A stretch of 60,000 nucleotides of DNA from Symsagittifera roscoffensis (GCF_963678635.1 NC_087063.1:41432759-41492758), one strand, 5' to 3'; positions 12,401 through 25,623 are shown, counted from the stretch's first letter. The notes: generated by a model not told the origin, from the letters alone. Program-made: numbers and translations.

Positions 12401-12976
12401 GGTTTTCGAGAAATGGCGTTTTTTATGGTTTTTTTCATGTTTTTTTTCTTCAAAAAAACAGATATTAAAAAACTAAACGAACTTGAATTTCTCAACCTTG
12501 TAGTGGGTTGCTGTCAGGGTACAGTCACGGGTTGCAAATCTGGAGTCCAATCATTACTGCTCAAATTCTTTTGGTTTTCGAGAAAGGTCGTTTTAATAAT
12601 TTTTTCTTGTTTTTTTTTTCAAAAAAATCTAGATATAAAAACTGACGGATTTTGATTTTCTCAATCTTATAGTGGGTTACTGCCAGGGTACATTCAGGGG
12701 TTGCAAATCTGGAGTCCAAGTATGACTGCTCAAATCTTTTTTGTTTTTCGAGATATGGCGTTTTTTATGATTTTTTTGTTTTTTATCAAAAAAAGTTAAG
12801 ATATAAAAACTGACCGAACTTTATTTTCTCAACCTTATAGTGGGTTGCTGCCAGGGTACATTCAGGCGTGGCAAATCTGGAGTCCAAGTATGACTGCTCA
12901 AATCTTGTTGGTTTTCGAGATATGGCGTTTTTTATGATTTTTTTCTTTTTTTTTCAAAAAAACTTAGATATATAAA
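9485..12976 (+). repeat. Satellite higher-order copy 2 (leader plus ~16 monomers)
   Basis: It has the same leader as copy 1 with (TCTA)6 at 9980-10003, then about 16 monomers. It is the longest complete copy at 3492 bp. Two CTAGATATAAAAACTG monomers (CTAG at 11947 and 12629) are unoccupied equivalents of the site holding the 38 kb cassette block. Confidence 0.9.
9535..9603 (+). ncRNA. tRNA-like segment (copy 2)
   Basis: Same A box and B box as in copy 1, without changes in either box. Confidence 0.5.
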
Positions 12977-13026
12977 ATCAGCCATTCCAGTCGGTTCTTA
13001 TCAAATCGAAATTAAAGTCATAATTT

Positions 13027-13095
13027 GCACATGTGGCGCAGAGGTAACGCACATGCATGCACGACAAAGAACCATGGTTTGAACCATCGTGATTT
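13027..13095 (+). ncRNA. tRNA-like segment (copy 3)
   Basis: Same A and B boxes with the same spacing. The flanking leader sequence is conserved too. Confidence 0.5.
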
Positions 13096-14305
13096 ATTTT
13101 TCGAACTTTTTTTCTGCTTATTTGCCACAGCAAACAATTTGCCTATGGTTTAAAAGTTTTGCTTCAAAATTGAAAATCCTGACAATGTTTTCCGCTTATG
13201 TGCAACTTAATGCATTCCCAAAAAATTTTGCTGAAATGTTTTATTTTGCCTTCGCTTTATTTTTTAATTCAGAGCCATGCAAAAAATAGCTTTAAAATTT
13301 TTTCTAACTATCGTAATATATATGCCAAAACTACTGCGGAAAAGTTTTCCGATATTCCTCCTCATTCACAAATGTTTGTTCACCTGGTTTGATTTTGTTA
13401 AGAGAGCTTCTATGGAGTACAAGGATAGAAATTGGCTAGGTCTTGCCTTTTTTGTAATACTTAAATCTATCTATCTATTATTTAATTGGCGTTTCACGTG
13501 ACACATGTTTAAGAAGTGCCGATGTTGACGTGTTTAAGGAGTGCCTATTTTTGCATGTTTAGGTTTTTTCAACGTATTGTTTTTTGCATGTTTAACGAAA
13601 ATATTTTTGCACGTTAAAGCTATACCGTAGGTTAAAATGTTGAAGAAATTTCATTTGGCTCATGTTTAAGTCTGTTGGTCTGTTAAAAAGCCGAAAAATT
13701 GCAAGATTTGAAAATTTTATATATACATACGTTCTATACATTTCTATATAGTGTGGTGCTGTTAAGTACTTTTAGGGGTTGCAAATCTGGTGTTTAAGTA
13801 TGACAGCTCAAATTCTTTTGGTTTTCGAGAAATGGCGTTTTTTATGATTTTTTCTTGTTTTTTTTTCAAAAAAATTTAGATATAAAAACTGACCGAACTT
13901 GATTTTCTCAATCTTATAGTGGGTTGCTGCCAGGGTACATTCAGGGGTTGCAAATCTGGCGTCAAAGTATGACTGCTAAAATCTTTTTAGTTTTCGAGCA
14001 ATTGCGTTTTTTATGATTTTTTCTTTTTTCAAAAAACTTAGATATAAAAAAATTTAAGCGAACATCAATTTCTCAACCCTATAGTGGGGTCCTCTCATAG
14101 TACATTCAGAGGTTGCAAATCTGGAGTCCAACTATGACTGCTCAAATCCTTTTGTTTTTCGAGATATGGCGTTTTTATGATTTTTTCATGTTTTTTTTTT
14201 CAAAAAAATTTAGATTTAAAAAATTTAGATACAAATTAACCGAGCTTGAATTTCTCAACCCTATAGTGGGGTGCTGTCAGGGTATATTCAGTACTTGCAA
14301 ATCTG

Positions 14306-14395
14306 GCGTTCAATTGTGATTGCTCAAATTCTTTTGGTTTTCGAGAAATTGCGTTCAATTGTGATTGCTCAAATTCTTTTGGTTTTCGAGAAATT
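14306..14395 (+). repeat. 45 bp tandem duplication within one monomer
   Basis: The segment starting GCGTTCAATTGTGATTGC at 14306 is repeated exactly at 14351. The matching monomer of copy 4 (near 17126-17180) has a single copy, so this is a private, recent event. Confidence 0.85.
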
Positions 14396-15792
14396 GCGTG
14401 ATTTTTTAGTTTTTTTTTCCAAAAAACTTAGATATTAAAAAACTAACCGAACTTGATTTTCCCAACCCTATAGAAGGGTGCTATCAGGATACATTCAGGG
14501 TCTGCAAATCTGGCGTCCAAGTATTACTGCTCAAATCCATTTGGTTTTTGAGAAATTGCGTTTTTTATGATTTTTTCATTTGTTTTTTCAAAAAAATTTA
14601 GATGTAAAAAAAATTAACTGAACTTCAATTTCTCAAACCCATAGTGGGGTGTTTTCAGGGTACCTTTGGGGGTTGAAAATCTGGAGTCCAAGTATGACTG
14701 CTCAATTTCTTTTTGGTTTTCGAGAAATGGCGTTTTTTATGATTTTTTTCATGTGTCAACAGATATTAAAAAACTAAACGAACTTGAATTTCTCAACCTT
14801 GTAGTGGGTTGCTGTCAGGGTACAGTCACGGGTTGCAAATCTGGAGTCCAAGTATGACTGCTCAAATTCTTTTGGTTTTCGAGAAAGGGCGTTTTAATAA
14901 TTTTTTCTTGTTTTTTTTTTCAAAAAAATCTAGATATAAAAACTGACCGATTTTGATTTTCTCAATCTTATAGTGGGTTGCTACCAGAGTACATTCAGGG
15001 GTTGCAAATCTGGAGTCCAAGTATGACTGCTCAAATCTTTTTGTTTTTCGAGATATGGCGTTTTTTATGATTTTTTTGTGTTTTTTTTTCAAAAAAGTTA
15101 AGATATAAAAACTGACCGAACTTTATTTTCTCAACCTTATAGTGGGTTGCTGCCAAGGTACATTCAGGCGTTGCAAATCTGGAGTCCAAGTATCACTGCT
15201 CAAATCCATTTGGTTTTTGAGAAATTGCGTTTTTTATGATTTTTTCATTTGTTTTTTCAAAAAAAATTAGATGTAAAAAAAATTAACTGAACTTCAATTT
15301 CTCAAACCCATAAAGGGGTGTTTTCAGGGTACCTTTGAGGGTTGCAAATCTGGAGTCCAAGTATGACTGCTCAATTTCTTTTTGGTTTTCGAGAAATGGC
15401 GTTTTTTATGGTTTTTTTCATGTTTTTTTTCTTCAAAAAAACAGATATTAAAAAACTAAACGAACTTGAATTTCTCAACCTTGTAGTGGGTTGCTGTCAG
15501 GGTACAGTCACGGGTTGCAAATCTGGAGTCCAAGTATTACTGCTCAAATTCTTTTGGTTTTCGAGAAAGGTCGTTTTACTAATTTTTTCTTGTTTTTTTT
15601 TTCAAAAAAATCTAGATATAAAAACTGACGGATTTTGATTTTCTCAATCTTATAGTGGGTTACTGCCAGGGTACATTCAGGGGTTGCAAATCTGGAGTCC
15701 AAGTATGACTGCTCAAATCTTTTTTGTTTTTCGAGATATGGCGTTTTTTATGATTTTTTTGTTTTTTTTTCAAAAAAACTTAGATATATAAA

Positions 15793-18567
15793 ATCAGCCA
15801 TTCCAGTCGGTTCTTATCAAATCGAAATTAAAGTCATAATTTGCACATGTGGCGCAGAGGTAACGCACATGCATGCACGACAAAGAACCATGGTTTGAAC
15901 CATCGTGATTTATTTTTCGAACTTTTTTTCTGCTTATTTGCCACAGCAAACAATTTGCCTATGGTTTAAAAGTTTTGCTTCAAAATTGAAAATCCTGACA
16001 ATGTTTTCCGCTTATGTGCAACTTAATGCATTCCCAAAAAATTTTGCTGAAATGTTTTATTTTGCCTTCGCTTTATTTTTTAATTCAGAGCCATGCAAAA
16101 AATAGCTTTAAAATTTTTTCTAACTATCGTAATATATATGCCAAAACTACTGCGGAAAAGTTTTCCGATATTCCTCCTCATTCACAAATGTTTGTTCACC
16201 TGGTTTGATTTTGTTAAGAGAGCTTCTATGGAGTACAAGGATAGAAATTGGCTAGGTCTTGCCTTTTTTGTAATACTTAAATCTATCTATCTATTATTTA
16301 ATTGGCGTTTCACGTGACACATGTTTAAGAAGTGCCGATGTTGACGTGTTTAAGGAGTGCCTATTTTTGCATGTTTAGGTTTTTTCAACGTATTGTTTTT
16401 TGCATGTTTAACGAAAATATTTTTGCACGTTAAAGCTATACCGTAGGTTAAAATGTTGAAGAAATTTCATTTGGCTCATGTTTAAGTCTGTTGGTCTGTT
16501 AAAAAGCCGAAAAATTGCAAGATTTGAAAATTTTATATATACATACGCTCTGTACATTTCGATATAGTGTGGTGCTGTTAAGTACTTTTAGGGGTTGCAA
16601 ATCTGGCGTTTAAGTATGACAGCTCAAATTCTTTTGGTTTTCGAGAAATGGCGTTTTTTATGATTTTTTCTTGTTTTTTTTTCAAAAAAATTTAGATATA
16701 AAAACTGACCGAACTTGATTTTCTCAATCTTATAGTGGGTTGCTGCCAGGGTACATTCAGGGGTTGCAAATCTGGCGTCAAAGTATGACTGCTAAAATCT
16801 TTTTAGTTTTCGAGCAATTGCGTTTTTTATGATTTTTTCTTTTTTCAAAAAACTTAGATATAAAAAAATTTAAGCGAACATCAATTTCTCAACCCTATAG
16901 TGGGGTCCTCTCATAGTACATTCAGAGGTTGCAAATCTGGAGTCCAACTATGACTGCTCAAATCCTTTTGTTTTTCGAGATATGGCGTTTTTATGATTTT
17001 TTCATGTTTTTTTTTTCAAAAAAATTTAGATTTAAAAAATTTAGATACAAATTAACCGAGCTTGAATTTCTCAACCCTATAGTGGGGTGCTGTCAGGGTA
17101 TATTCAGTACTTGCAAATCTGGCGTTCAATTGTGATTGCTCAAATTCTTTTGGTTTTCGAGAAATTGCGTTTTTTGTGATTTTTTAGTTTTTTTTTCCAA
17201 AAAAATTAGATATTAAAAAACTAACCGAACTTGATTTTCCCAACCCTATAGAAGGGTGCTATCAGGATACATTCAGGGTCTGCAAATCTGGCGTCCAAGT
17301 ATTACTGCTCAAATCCATTTGGTTTTTGAGAAATTGCGTTTTTTATGATTTTTTCATTTGTTTTTTCAAAAAAATTTAGATGTAAAAAAAATTAACTGAA
17401 CTTCAATTTCTCAAACCCATAGTGGGGTGTTTTCAGGGTACCTTTGGGGGTTGAAAATCTGGAGTCCAAGTATGACTGCTCAATTTCTTTTTGGTTTTCG
17501 AGAAATGGCGTTTTTTATGATTTTTTTCATGTGTCAACAGATATTAAAAAACTAAACGAACTTGAATTTCTCAACCTTGTAGTGGGTTGCTGTCAGGGTA
17601 CAGTCACGGGTTGCAAATCTGGAGTCCAAGTATGACTGCTCAAATTCTTTTGGTTTTCGAGAAAGGGCGTTTTAATAATTTTTTCTTGTTTTTTTTTCAA
17701 AAAAATCTAGATATAAAAACTGACCGATTTTGATTTTCTCAATCTTATAGTGGGTTGCTACCAGAGTACATTCAGGGGTTGCAAATCTGGAGTCCAAGTA
17801 TGACTGCTCAAATCTTTTTGTTTTTCGAGATATGGCGTTTTTTATGATTTTTTTGTGTTTTTTTTCAAAAAAGTTAAGATATAAAAACTGACCGAACTTT
17901 ATTTTCTCAACCTTATAGTGGGTTGCTGCCAGGGTACATTCAGGCGTTGCAAATCTGGAGTCCAAGTATCACTGCTCAAATCCATTTGGTTTTTGAGAAA
18001 TTGCTTTTTTTATGATTTTTTCATTTGTTTTTTCAAAAAAAATTAGATGTAAAAAAAATTAACTGAACTTCAATTTCTCAAACCCATAAAGGGCTGTTTT
18101 CAGGGTACCTTTGGGGGTTGCAAATCTGGAGTTCAAGTATGACTGCTCAATTTCTTTTTGGTTTTCGAGAAATGGCGTTTTTTATGATTTTTTTCAGGTT
18201 TTTTTTTCTTCAAAAAAACAGATATTAAAAAACTAAACGAACTTGAATTTCTCAACCTTGTAGTGGGTTGCTGTCAGGGTACAGTCACGGGTTGCAAATC
18301 TGGAGTCCAAGTATGACTGCTCAAATTCTTTTGGTTTTCGAGAAAGGGCGTTTTAATAATTTTTTCTTGTTTTTTTTTCAAAAAAATCTAGATATAAAAA
18401 CTGACGGATTTTGATTTTCTCAATCTTATAGTGGGTTACTGCCAGGGTACATTCAGGGGTTGCAAATCTGGAGTCCAAGTATGACTGCTCAAATCTTTTT
18501 GTTTTTCGAGATATGGCGTTTTTTATGATTTTTTTCTTTTTTTTTCAAAAAAACTTAGATATATAAA
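15793..18567 (+). repeat. Satellite higher-order copy 4
   Basis: This is a 2775 bp copy with (TCTA)3 at 16282 and about 12 monomers, nearly the same as copy 3. An unoccupied CTAGAT site lies at 17707. Confidence 0.9.
15843..15911 (+). ncRNA. tRNA-like segment (copy 4)
   Basis: Both boxes are unchanged relative to copy 3, as expected from recent duplication. Confidence 0.5.
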
Positions 18568-21500
18568 ATCAGCCATTCCAGTCGGTTCTTATCAAATCGA
18601 AATTAAAGTCATAATTTGCACATGTGGCACAGAGGTAACGCACATGCATGCACGACAAAGAACCATGGTTTGAACCATCGTGATTTATTTTTCGAACTTT
18701 TTTTCTGCTTATTTGCCACAGCAAACAATTTGCCTATGGTTTAAAAGTTTTGCTTCAATATTGAAAATCCTGACAATGTTTTCCGCTTATGTGCAACTTA
18801 TTGCATTCCCAAAAAATTTTGCTGAAATGTTTTATTTTGCCTTCGCTTTATTTTTTAATTCAGAGTCATGCAAAAAATAGCTTTAAAATTTTTTCTAACT
18901 ATCGTAATATATATGCCAAAACTACTGCGGAAAAGTTTTCCGATATTCCTCCTCATTCACAAATGTTTGTTCACCTGGTTTGTTTTTGTTAAGAGAGCTT
19001 CTATGGAGTACAAGGATAGAAATTGGCTAGGTCTTGCCTTTTTTGTAATACTTAAATCTATCTATCTATCTATCTATTATTTAATTGGCGTTTCACGTGA
19101 CACATGTTTAAGAAGTCCCGATGTTGACGTGTTTAAGGAGTGCCTATTTTTGCATGTTTAGGTTTTTTCAACGTATTGTTTTTTGCATATTTAACGAAAA
19201 TATTTTTGCACGTTAAAGCTATACCGTAGGTTAAAATGTTGAAGAAATTTCATTTGGCTCATGTTTAAGTCTGTTGGTCTGTTAAAAAGCCGAAAAATTG
19301 CAAGATTTGAAAATTTTATATATACATACGTTCTGTACATTTCGATATAGTGTGGTGCTGTTAAGTACTTTTAGGGGTTGCAAATATGGCGTTCAAGTAT
19401 GACAGCTCAAATTCTTTTGAGAAGAAATGGCGTTTTTTATGATTTTTTCTTGTTTTTTTTTCAAAAAAAATTAGATATAAAAACTGACCGAACTTGATTT
19501 TCTCAATCTTATAGTGGGTTGCTGCCAGGGTACATTCAGGGGTTGCAAATCTGGCGTCAAAGTATGACTGCTAAAATCTTTTTAGTTTTCGAGCAATTGC
19601 GTTTTTTATGATTTTTTCTTTTTTCAAAAAACTTAGATATAAAAAAAATTAAGCGAACATCAATTTCTCAACCCTATAGTGGGGTCCTCTCATAGTACAT
19701 TCAGAGGTTGCAAATCTGGAGTCCAACTATGACTGCTCAAATCCTTTTGTTTTTCGAGATATGGCGTTTTTATGATTTTTTCATGTTTTTTTTTCAAAAA
19801 AATTTAGATTTAAAAAATTTAGATACAAATTAACCGAACTTGAATTTCTCAACCCTATAGTGGGGTGCTGTCAGGGTATATTCAGGAGATGCAAATCTGG
19901 CGTTCAAGTGTCATTGCTCAAATTCTTTCGGTTTTCGAGAAATTGCGTTTTTTATATTTTTTCATAATTTTAAGAAAAAAAAAATTTAGATGTAAAAAAA
20001 ACTTGGATTCAAAAAACTAGAACTTCAATTTCTCAACCCTATAGTGGGGTGCTGTCAGGGTACATTCAGTACTTGCAAATCTGGCGTTCAATTGTGATTG
20101 CTCAAATTCTTTTGGTTTTCGAGAAATTGCGTTTTGTGTGATTTTTTCATTTGTTTTTTCAAAAAAAATTAACTGAACTTCAATTTCTCATATTCATAAA
20201 GGGGTGTTTTCAGGGTACCTTTGGGGGTTGCAAATCTGGAGTCCAAGTATGACTGCTCAATTTCTTTTTGGTTTCCGAGAAATGGCGTTTTTTATGATTT
20301 TTTCATGTTTTTTTTTCTTCAAAAAAACAGATATTAAAAAACTAAACGAACTTGAATTTCTCAACCTTGTAGTGGGTTGCTGTCAGGGTACAGTAACGGG
20401 TTGCAAATCTGGAGTCCAAGTATGACTGCTCAAGTTCTTTTGGTTTTCGAGGTATGGCGTTTTTATGATTTTTTCATGTTTTTTTTTCAAAAAAATTTAG
20501 ATTTAAAAAATTTAGATACAAATTAACCGAGCTTGAATTTCTCAACCCTATAGTGGAGTCCTCTCATAGTAGTACATTCAGAGGTTGCAAATCTGGAGTC
20601 CAACTATGACTGCTCAAATCCTTTTGTTTTTCGAGATATGGCGTTTTTATGATTTTTTCATGTTTTTTTTTCAAAAAAATTTAGATTTAAAAAATTTAGA
20701 TACAAATTAACCGAGCTTGACTTTCTAAACCCTATATTGGGGTGCTGTCAGGGTATTTTCAGGAGATGCAAATCTGGCGTTCAAGTGTGACTGCTCAAAT
20801 TCTTTTGGTTTTCGAGAAATTGCGTTTTTTGTGATTTTTTTAATTTTTTTTTCAAAAATCTTAGATATAAAAAAAATTAAGCGAACATCAATTTCTCAAC
20901 CCTATAGTGGGGTGCTGTCAGAGTGAAATCAGAGGTTGCAAATCTGGAGTCCAATTAAACTGCTCAATTTTTTTTGCTTTTCGAGATATGGCGTTTTTTA
21001 TATTTTTTCATAATTTTAAGAAAAAAAATTTAGATGTAAAAAAAACTTGGATACAAAAAACTAGAACTTCAATTTCTCAACCCTATAGTGGGGTGCTGTC
21101 AGGGTACATTCAGTACTTGCAAATCTGGCGTTCAATTGTGATTGCTCAAATTCTTTTGGTTTTCGAGAAATTGCGTTTTTTGTGATTTTTTAGTTTTTTT
21201 TTCCATAAAACTTAGATATTAAAAAACTAACCGAACTTGATTTTCCCAACCCTATAGAAGGGTGCTATCAGGATACATTCAGGGTCTGCAAATATGGCGT
21301 CCAAGTATCACTGCTCAAATCCATTTGGTTTTTGAGAAATTGCGTTTTTTATGATTTTTTCATTTGTTTTTTCCAAAAAAATTAACTGAACTTCAATTTC
21401 TCAAACCCATAAAGGGGTGTTTTCAGGGTACCTTTGGGGGTTGCAAATCTGGAGTCCAAGTATGACTGCTCAATTTCTTTTTGATTTTCGAGAAATGGCG

Positions 21501-21709
21501 TTTTTTATGATTTTTTTCATCTTTTTTTTCAAAAAAACAGATATTAAAAAACTAAACGAACTTGAATTTCTCAACCTTGTAGTGGGTTGCTGTCAGGGTA
21601 CAGTCACGGGTTGCAAATCTGGAGTCCAAGTATGACTGCTCAAGTTCTTTTGGTTTTCGAGAAAGGGTGTTTTAATAATTTTTTGTTTTTTTTTTTCAAA
21701 AAATTCTAG
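18568..21709 (+). repeat. Satellite higher-order copy 5, interrupted by the cassette block
   Basis: The leader has (TCTA)5 at 19057 and is followed by monomers up to the CTAG at 21706-21709. One unoccupied CTAGAT site remains at 18388. The copy's last stretch is found 38 kb away at 59748-59921 and leads straight into the next leader, as in the uninterrupted copies. Confidence 0.9.
18618..18686 (+). ncRNA. tRNA-like segment (copy 5), A box mutated
   Basis: The A box reads TGGCACAGAGG, one G to A change within the D-stem position. The B box is intact. Confidence 0.45.
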
Positions 21710-24006
21710 ATGGTCGCGTGTAGCACAAAAAGCCATTAGGAAGGGGTAGGGGCCCCTTCCGTGCAAAAAAAAATCTAAATTTTAACCTATTCCTTTTTCC
21801 AGAAATAAGTTACGTTCTCAAAATTGTCGGGTCAGATTGTTCTAATTTTTTGCATGCGACCCTGAATTGACAAAATAATGTCAGTTTGTTAATGCCACTT
21901 TTCCATGGTTTTATTTTTAAGACCATTTTTCCCACTTTTTCCACTTTTTCGCGTTAACCAAAAAGGTGTTTTTTCGACTTTTCTCAAAATGGGTAAGTTT
22001 TACGACTTTGTTCATGGAAACCATTCTAAACAGGTTCATGATGTGTGGCCAAGTAAAAGAATTAGATTGGAACAACTTTTTGTGAGTTTTTGAAAAAAAT
22101 TGATTTTTCACGTTTCTGACTCAACATTTTTTTATCAAAAAAATGAAAATGTTAAAAAGTGAGAAAAAGTCAGTTTTGATGGTTTATTTGAGCTTGCCAT
22201 AGTCGATTTAGTAGGTATAGAGTATCAAATTGTCAAAATTGGACAAAAATTATGGTTTTTACAAGTTTTTTTACTGTGGTCACTTACTACTATATTACTA
22301 TAAATACTAATAGCCAAATTCCAAAAAATAAGTCTCGTTCTCAAAATTGTCAGGTTAGGTTGTTCTAATTTTTTGCATGCGGCCATGAATTGATAAAATA
22401 ATGTCAGTTTGTTAATGTCACTTTTTGAGGGTTTCTTTTTGAAGACCACTTTCCCACTTTTTCCCTTTTTTGAGTTAACCAATAAGGTGTTTTTTCAGTT
22501 TTTCTGAAAATGTGTCAATTTTACGGTTTTAGTTATGAAGACCATTCTAAACAGGTTCATAAATAGTGGCCAAGTGAAAGATTTAGATTGGAACAACTTT
22601 TTTTGGCTTTAAGAAAAAAAATGATTTTTCATGTTTCTGACTCAACATTTTTCATCAAAAAAAAAAACGTTCAAAAGTGAGAAAAAGTGAGTTTTGACGG
22701 CATATTTGAGCTTGCCATAGTCGATTTAGTGGGTATAGAGTATTTAATTGTCAAAATTGGATAAAAATTGCGGTTTTTACAATTTTTCTTTTCTGGTCAC
22801 TTACTACTATAGTACAACAAATACTACTAGCCAAATTCCGAAAAACAAATCTCGTTCTCAGAAATGGCCCGTATGATATCTGTAAATTTTTGCATGCGAC
22901 CCCGATTTGACACGGCAGTTATAACCAATGAAGGTCACTTTTCGGTCCTATAGGTATGAAGACCAATTTACCCGATTCGTACACTTTTCTCAATTGAACA
23001 AAAAGGTGTTTTTTTGAATTTTCTCAAACTGAGTAAATTTGACGGCTTCGGTAAAGAATACCAGCCTCAACAGGTTCACAGATTATGGCTTATTGAAATA
23101 ATTTAATTGGAACAAATGTTTATCACTTTTTCAAAAAAAGTTATTTTTCATAAATTTTCTGACTCAACTTTTTTTTTATCAAAAAAATTTAAATTTTCAA
23201 AAGTGAAAAAAATGATTTTTGATGGTGTATTTGAGCTTGCCATTGTCGATTTAGTGGATACAGAGTATTTTAATTTCAAAAACAATTAATAGTTGTTGAT
23301 TTTTTGGTTTTTCAGTTTGGATCTTATAAAGCTACTACAAATAATGAGAATTAAAAAAAAAATTAGTAATTTCATAAATCCGATGCGTGAGAATGTTCTT
23401 ATTTTTTGCATGCGGTCCTGAAAAGCTCTTGGAATCATTTTAAAAAATACAGATTGTTCAACCGCAAGAGTGACCCAAATTCACGGGTAAATAAGTGTTG
23501 AACTTTTGCTGTAATCCTTTTGGGATGCTCCCTGGGACCCCTGTGGTCCCATGTGGGGAGCATCCGTTACGACAATCAAAAATAAAAAAAAACTAAAGTT
23601 GTTCAATTTCCTAATCTAATTTGGACAGCGCTGATGTGTTGGCAATCTCTTTTGTTCGTAAAAGTTACGATTATAGAAAAAATGTCGGGGAAGAACATTA
23701 ACTAAACAACGTCGTGGCCAGAGACAGATCGAAAATGTGGTCAGCAAATACAAGAAAAGCCGGGTAAAGTTATTCTTTTTGATGGGGTTTTTGGGCAAAG
23801 ACGCATCAAAAATCAAACCCATATTAACCCCAAAAGGATAGTTGGCTAAGTAAAAACCTGCTCCTTCCTTTTTAAGGTGATGGAGAATCACAAACCGCTT
23901 CCCGTTACTCGATCAAATCGAAAAAAGGTAGTCGTGGCCTGACTGATCAGGTGGGTGGGTAAATGATATTGGTCGGGTGGGTGGGGATGGTCACTGACCC
24001 CTCTAG
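21710..24006 (+). mobile_element. Cassette 1, family A
   Basis: This is a non-coding cassette of 2297 bp between CTAG junctions, the first of the array and joined to the satellite. It starts ATGGTCGCGTGTAGCAC. The 5' hairpin is GGAAGGGG/CCCCTTCC at 21739-21760. Four internal repeats of about 520 bp each carry a GCATGC core (21852, 22375, 22892, 23408). A 3' hairpin at 23523-23565 has outer stem GGATGCTCCC with GGGGAGCATCC and inner stem TGGGACC with GGTCCCA. CCTGA/TCAGG lies at 23938-23951, followed by a G-rich tract and GGTC/GACC just before CTAG. Confidence 0.8.
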
Positions 24007-25623
24007 GTGGTCGTCGCGGTCCGGCTTTGTGAATCCTTTAGGCAAGGGTAGGGTTTCCTTGCCGGTCAACTAGAAAAAATACCTAATTAGGAAAATAAAA
24101 AAATTATTCAAGTTCTCGAAAACGGCAGTATAGAATTTCTTCAAACTTTGCATGTAGGTAGAGGACAAAATTCTAAGATATAACTTGGGAAGGCGTTTTT
24201 CCGAAATAATGTTATGAGTTGCACTTTTTGGGGAAAAAGGGGCGTTTTTTTTGGTCGAAATCACGATTTTTTTCAAAAATGCCCCAATAACTCAATTTTG
24301 GTTGAGAAAATGCGAAAAAGTGATGTTTTTTTTGGACACTAGCACAGTTGAGGGAGTCGAATGGTGTATTTTTTGGCAAAATTTTTTCTGCAATTTTTTC
24401 GAGATTTTTGATGTTTTTGGCGAACTTTTTTGTCAATTTTCAGAAAAGTCAATGTTCCGGTCATTTCTCGACATTTTTACTGATGACAAAAAATGATTGT
24501 CGTGGCCGAATTAGTTCATTGAAGTAAAGAGCGAGAAAACTTGACTTTTGATTTTTTGAGAATTTTCCCGCCAAAAACTGATTTTTTCACGTTTTTTTCT
24601 ATTTTTTTCAAAAAATCACAGTTCTTCCAAACTTTTTTATTATAAACAATTAGCTATTTTGTATACACTAACGAGCCAAACTTATGGCCTCAAAACAAAT
24701 TTTTTGCAGGTCCATCATGGAAGGCACTTTTTGAACGCCAAATCTAAAAAAAATTGTTTTTTCAAATTTTTTAAGTTTTTTCAAAAATTAGCCAAAATAA
24801 AATATTTAACTGGGTACATTTATTATATACCTCAAAAACCCTTGACAAATTAGTTCTGATGCAAAAATTTTCATCTATTTTACTCAAGTGGTTCAAGAGT
24901 AATGAAATTTTGATTGTGGTAGAAAAAAACCGTGTTTGTAAAACAAACATCAAAGTTAATCGATCATTGTGGGTTGCGAACTCAAAACGTGCGTAAACTC
25001 TAATAACGCTTCAAAACGGACCTCTTAAGTATCATATTTTTGAAACTGAGGTTTTCAAGACTAATCAAAAAAGAATTTATCGAATTTTTTGCATATTTTT
25101 TTGATAAACTTTCATTTCTTTCTCGATTATTTGTTTTGTTTTATTTTTTTATTAACTTAGTTTTTATATAGTTGTTATGTGTTTGAACAGTTGATAATTA
25201 CAAAGACATGGGCTGGGATCCGTTAGTTTAACCAACGCATTTGACTTCATTTTGTTTTCATTTGGGATCAAAATTAAAAATTTTGACTGTTTCCGAAAAC
25301 TTGTTTTCGTTGAAACAGTCCATTTCGTAAATCAAAATGTATTTGGTAGTTAACTGATCGAACCACAGAGTCACTTATAAAAATGGCCAGCCAGAAATAC
25401 GATTTGAGGTATCATTGGAGTTTAACTAAGAACAACCAGTAAAAAAAATTAAAATTAGGATAAAATTTGTAAAATAAAAGATTTAAATCGACTTACAGTT
25501 TTCGAGCAAAAAGAGCACCCGCAGGGTGCTCTTTCTGCGAGTGCGTTGAGCGCTGTTCGTATTCGCCCCCAAGCGATGCAAATAATCTGAAACTAGAATA
25601 GACCACAAAACCCTGCCCCCTAG
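24007..25623 (+). mobile_element. Cassette 2, family B
   Basis: This is a 1617 bp non-coding cassette starting GTGGTCGTCGCGGTCCGG. The 5' hairpin GGCAAGG/CCTTGCC lies at 24041-24063 and the core GCATG (final C changed) at 24150. Hairpin GACTGTTTC/GAAACAGTC lies at 25285-25320 with an inner GAAAAC/GTTTTC stem. The perfect hairpin AAAGAGCACCC/GGGTGCTCTTT lies at 25510-25534, about 85 bp before the terminal CTAG. Confidence 0.8.

Larger units (their letters stand above)
12977..15792 (+). repeat. Satellite higher-order copy 3
   Basis: The leader carries (TCTA)3 at 13466, then about 12 monomers follow. It is almost identical to copy 4 along its length, apart from a 45 bp tandem duplication at 14306-14395 and small indels, so the two arose by recent duplication of a whole higher-order unit. 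Unoccupied CTAGAT sites lie at 14930 and 15612. Confidence 0.9.

Noticed and set aside
9269-18000. Many lysine/phenylalanine-rich short frames in the satellite
   Set aside because: They are T-run/A-run translations of the monomer and recur with each repeat, so they are not genes.
23523-23565. Rho-independent terminators at the GC-rich hairpins
   Set aside because: The hairpins look terminator-like, but this is eukaryotic non-coding repeat DNA with no upstream gene, and they are conserved as cassette end structures instead.
23616-23891. A 91-codon minus-strand frame repeated in all three family A cassettes (also 32428-32703 and 43580-43855)
   Set aside because: The three copies differ by a few substitutions that all change the amino acid (N/K, K/N, V/G), so there is no sign of protein-level selection. 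It has no recognised motif and is absent from related family E.
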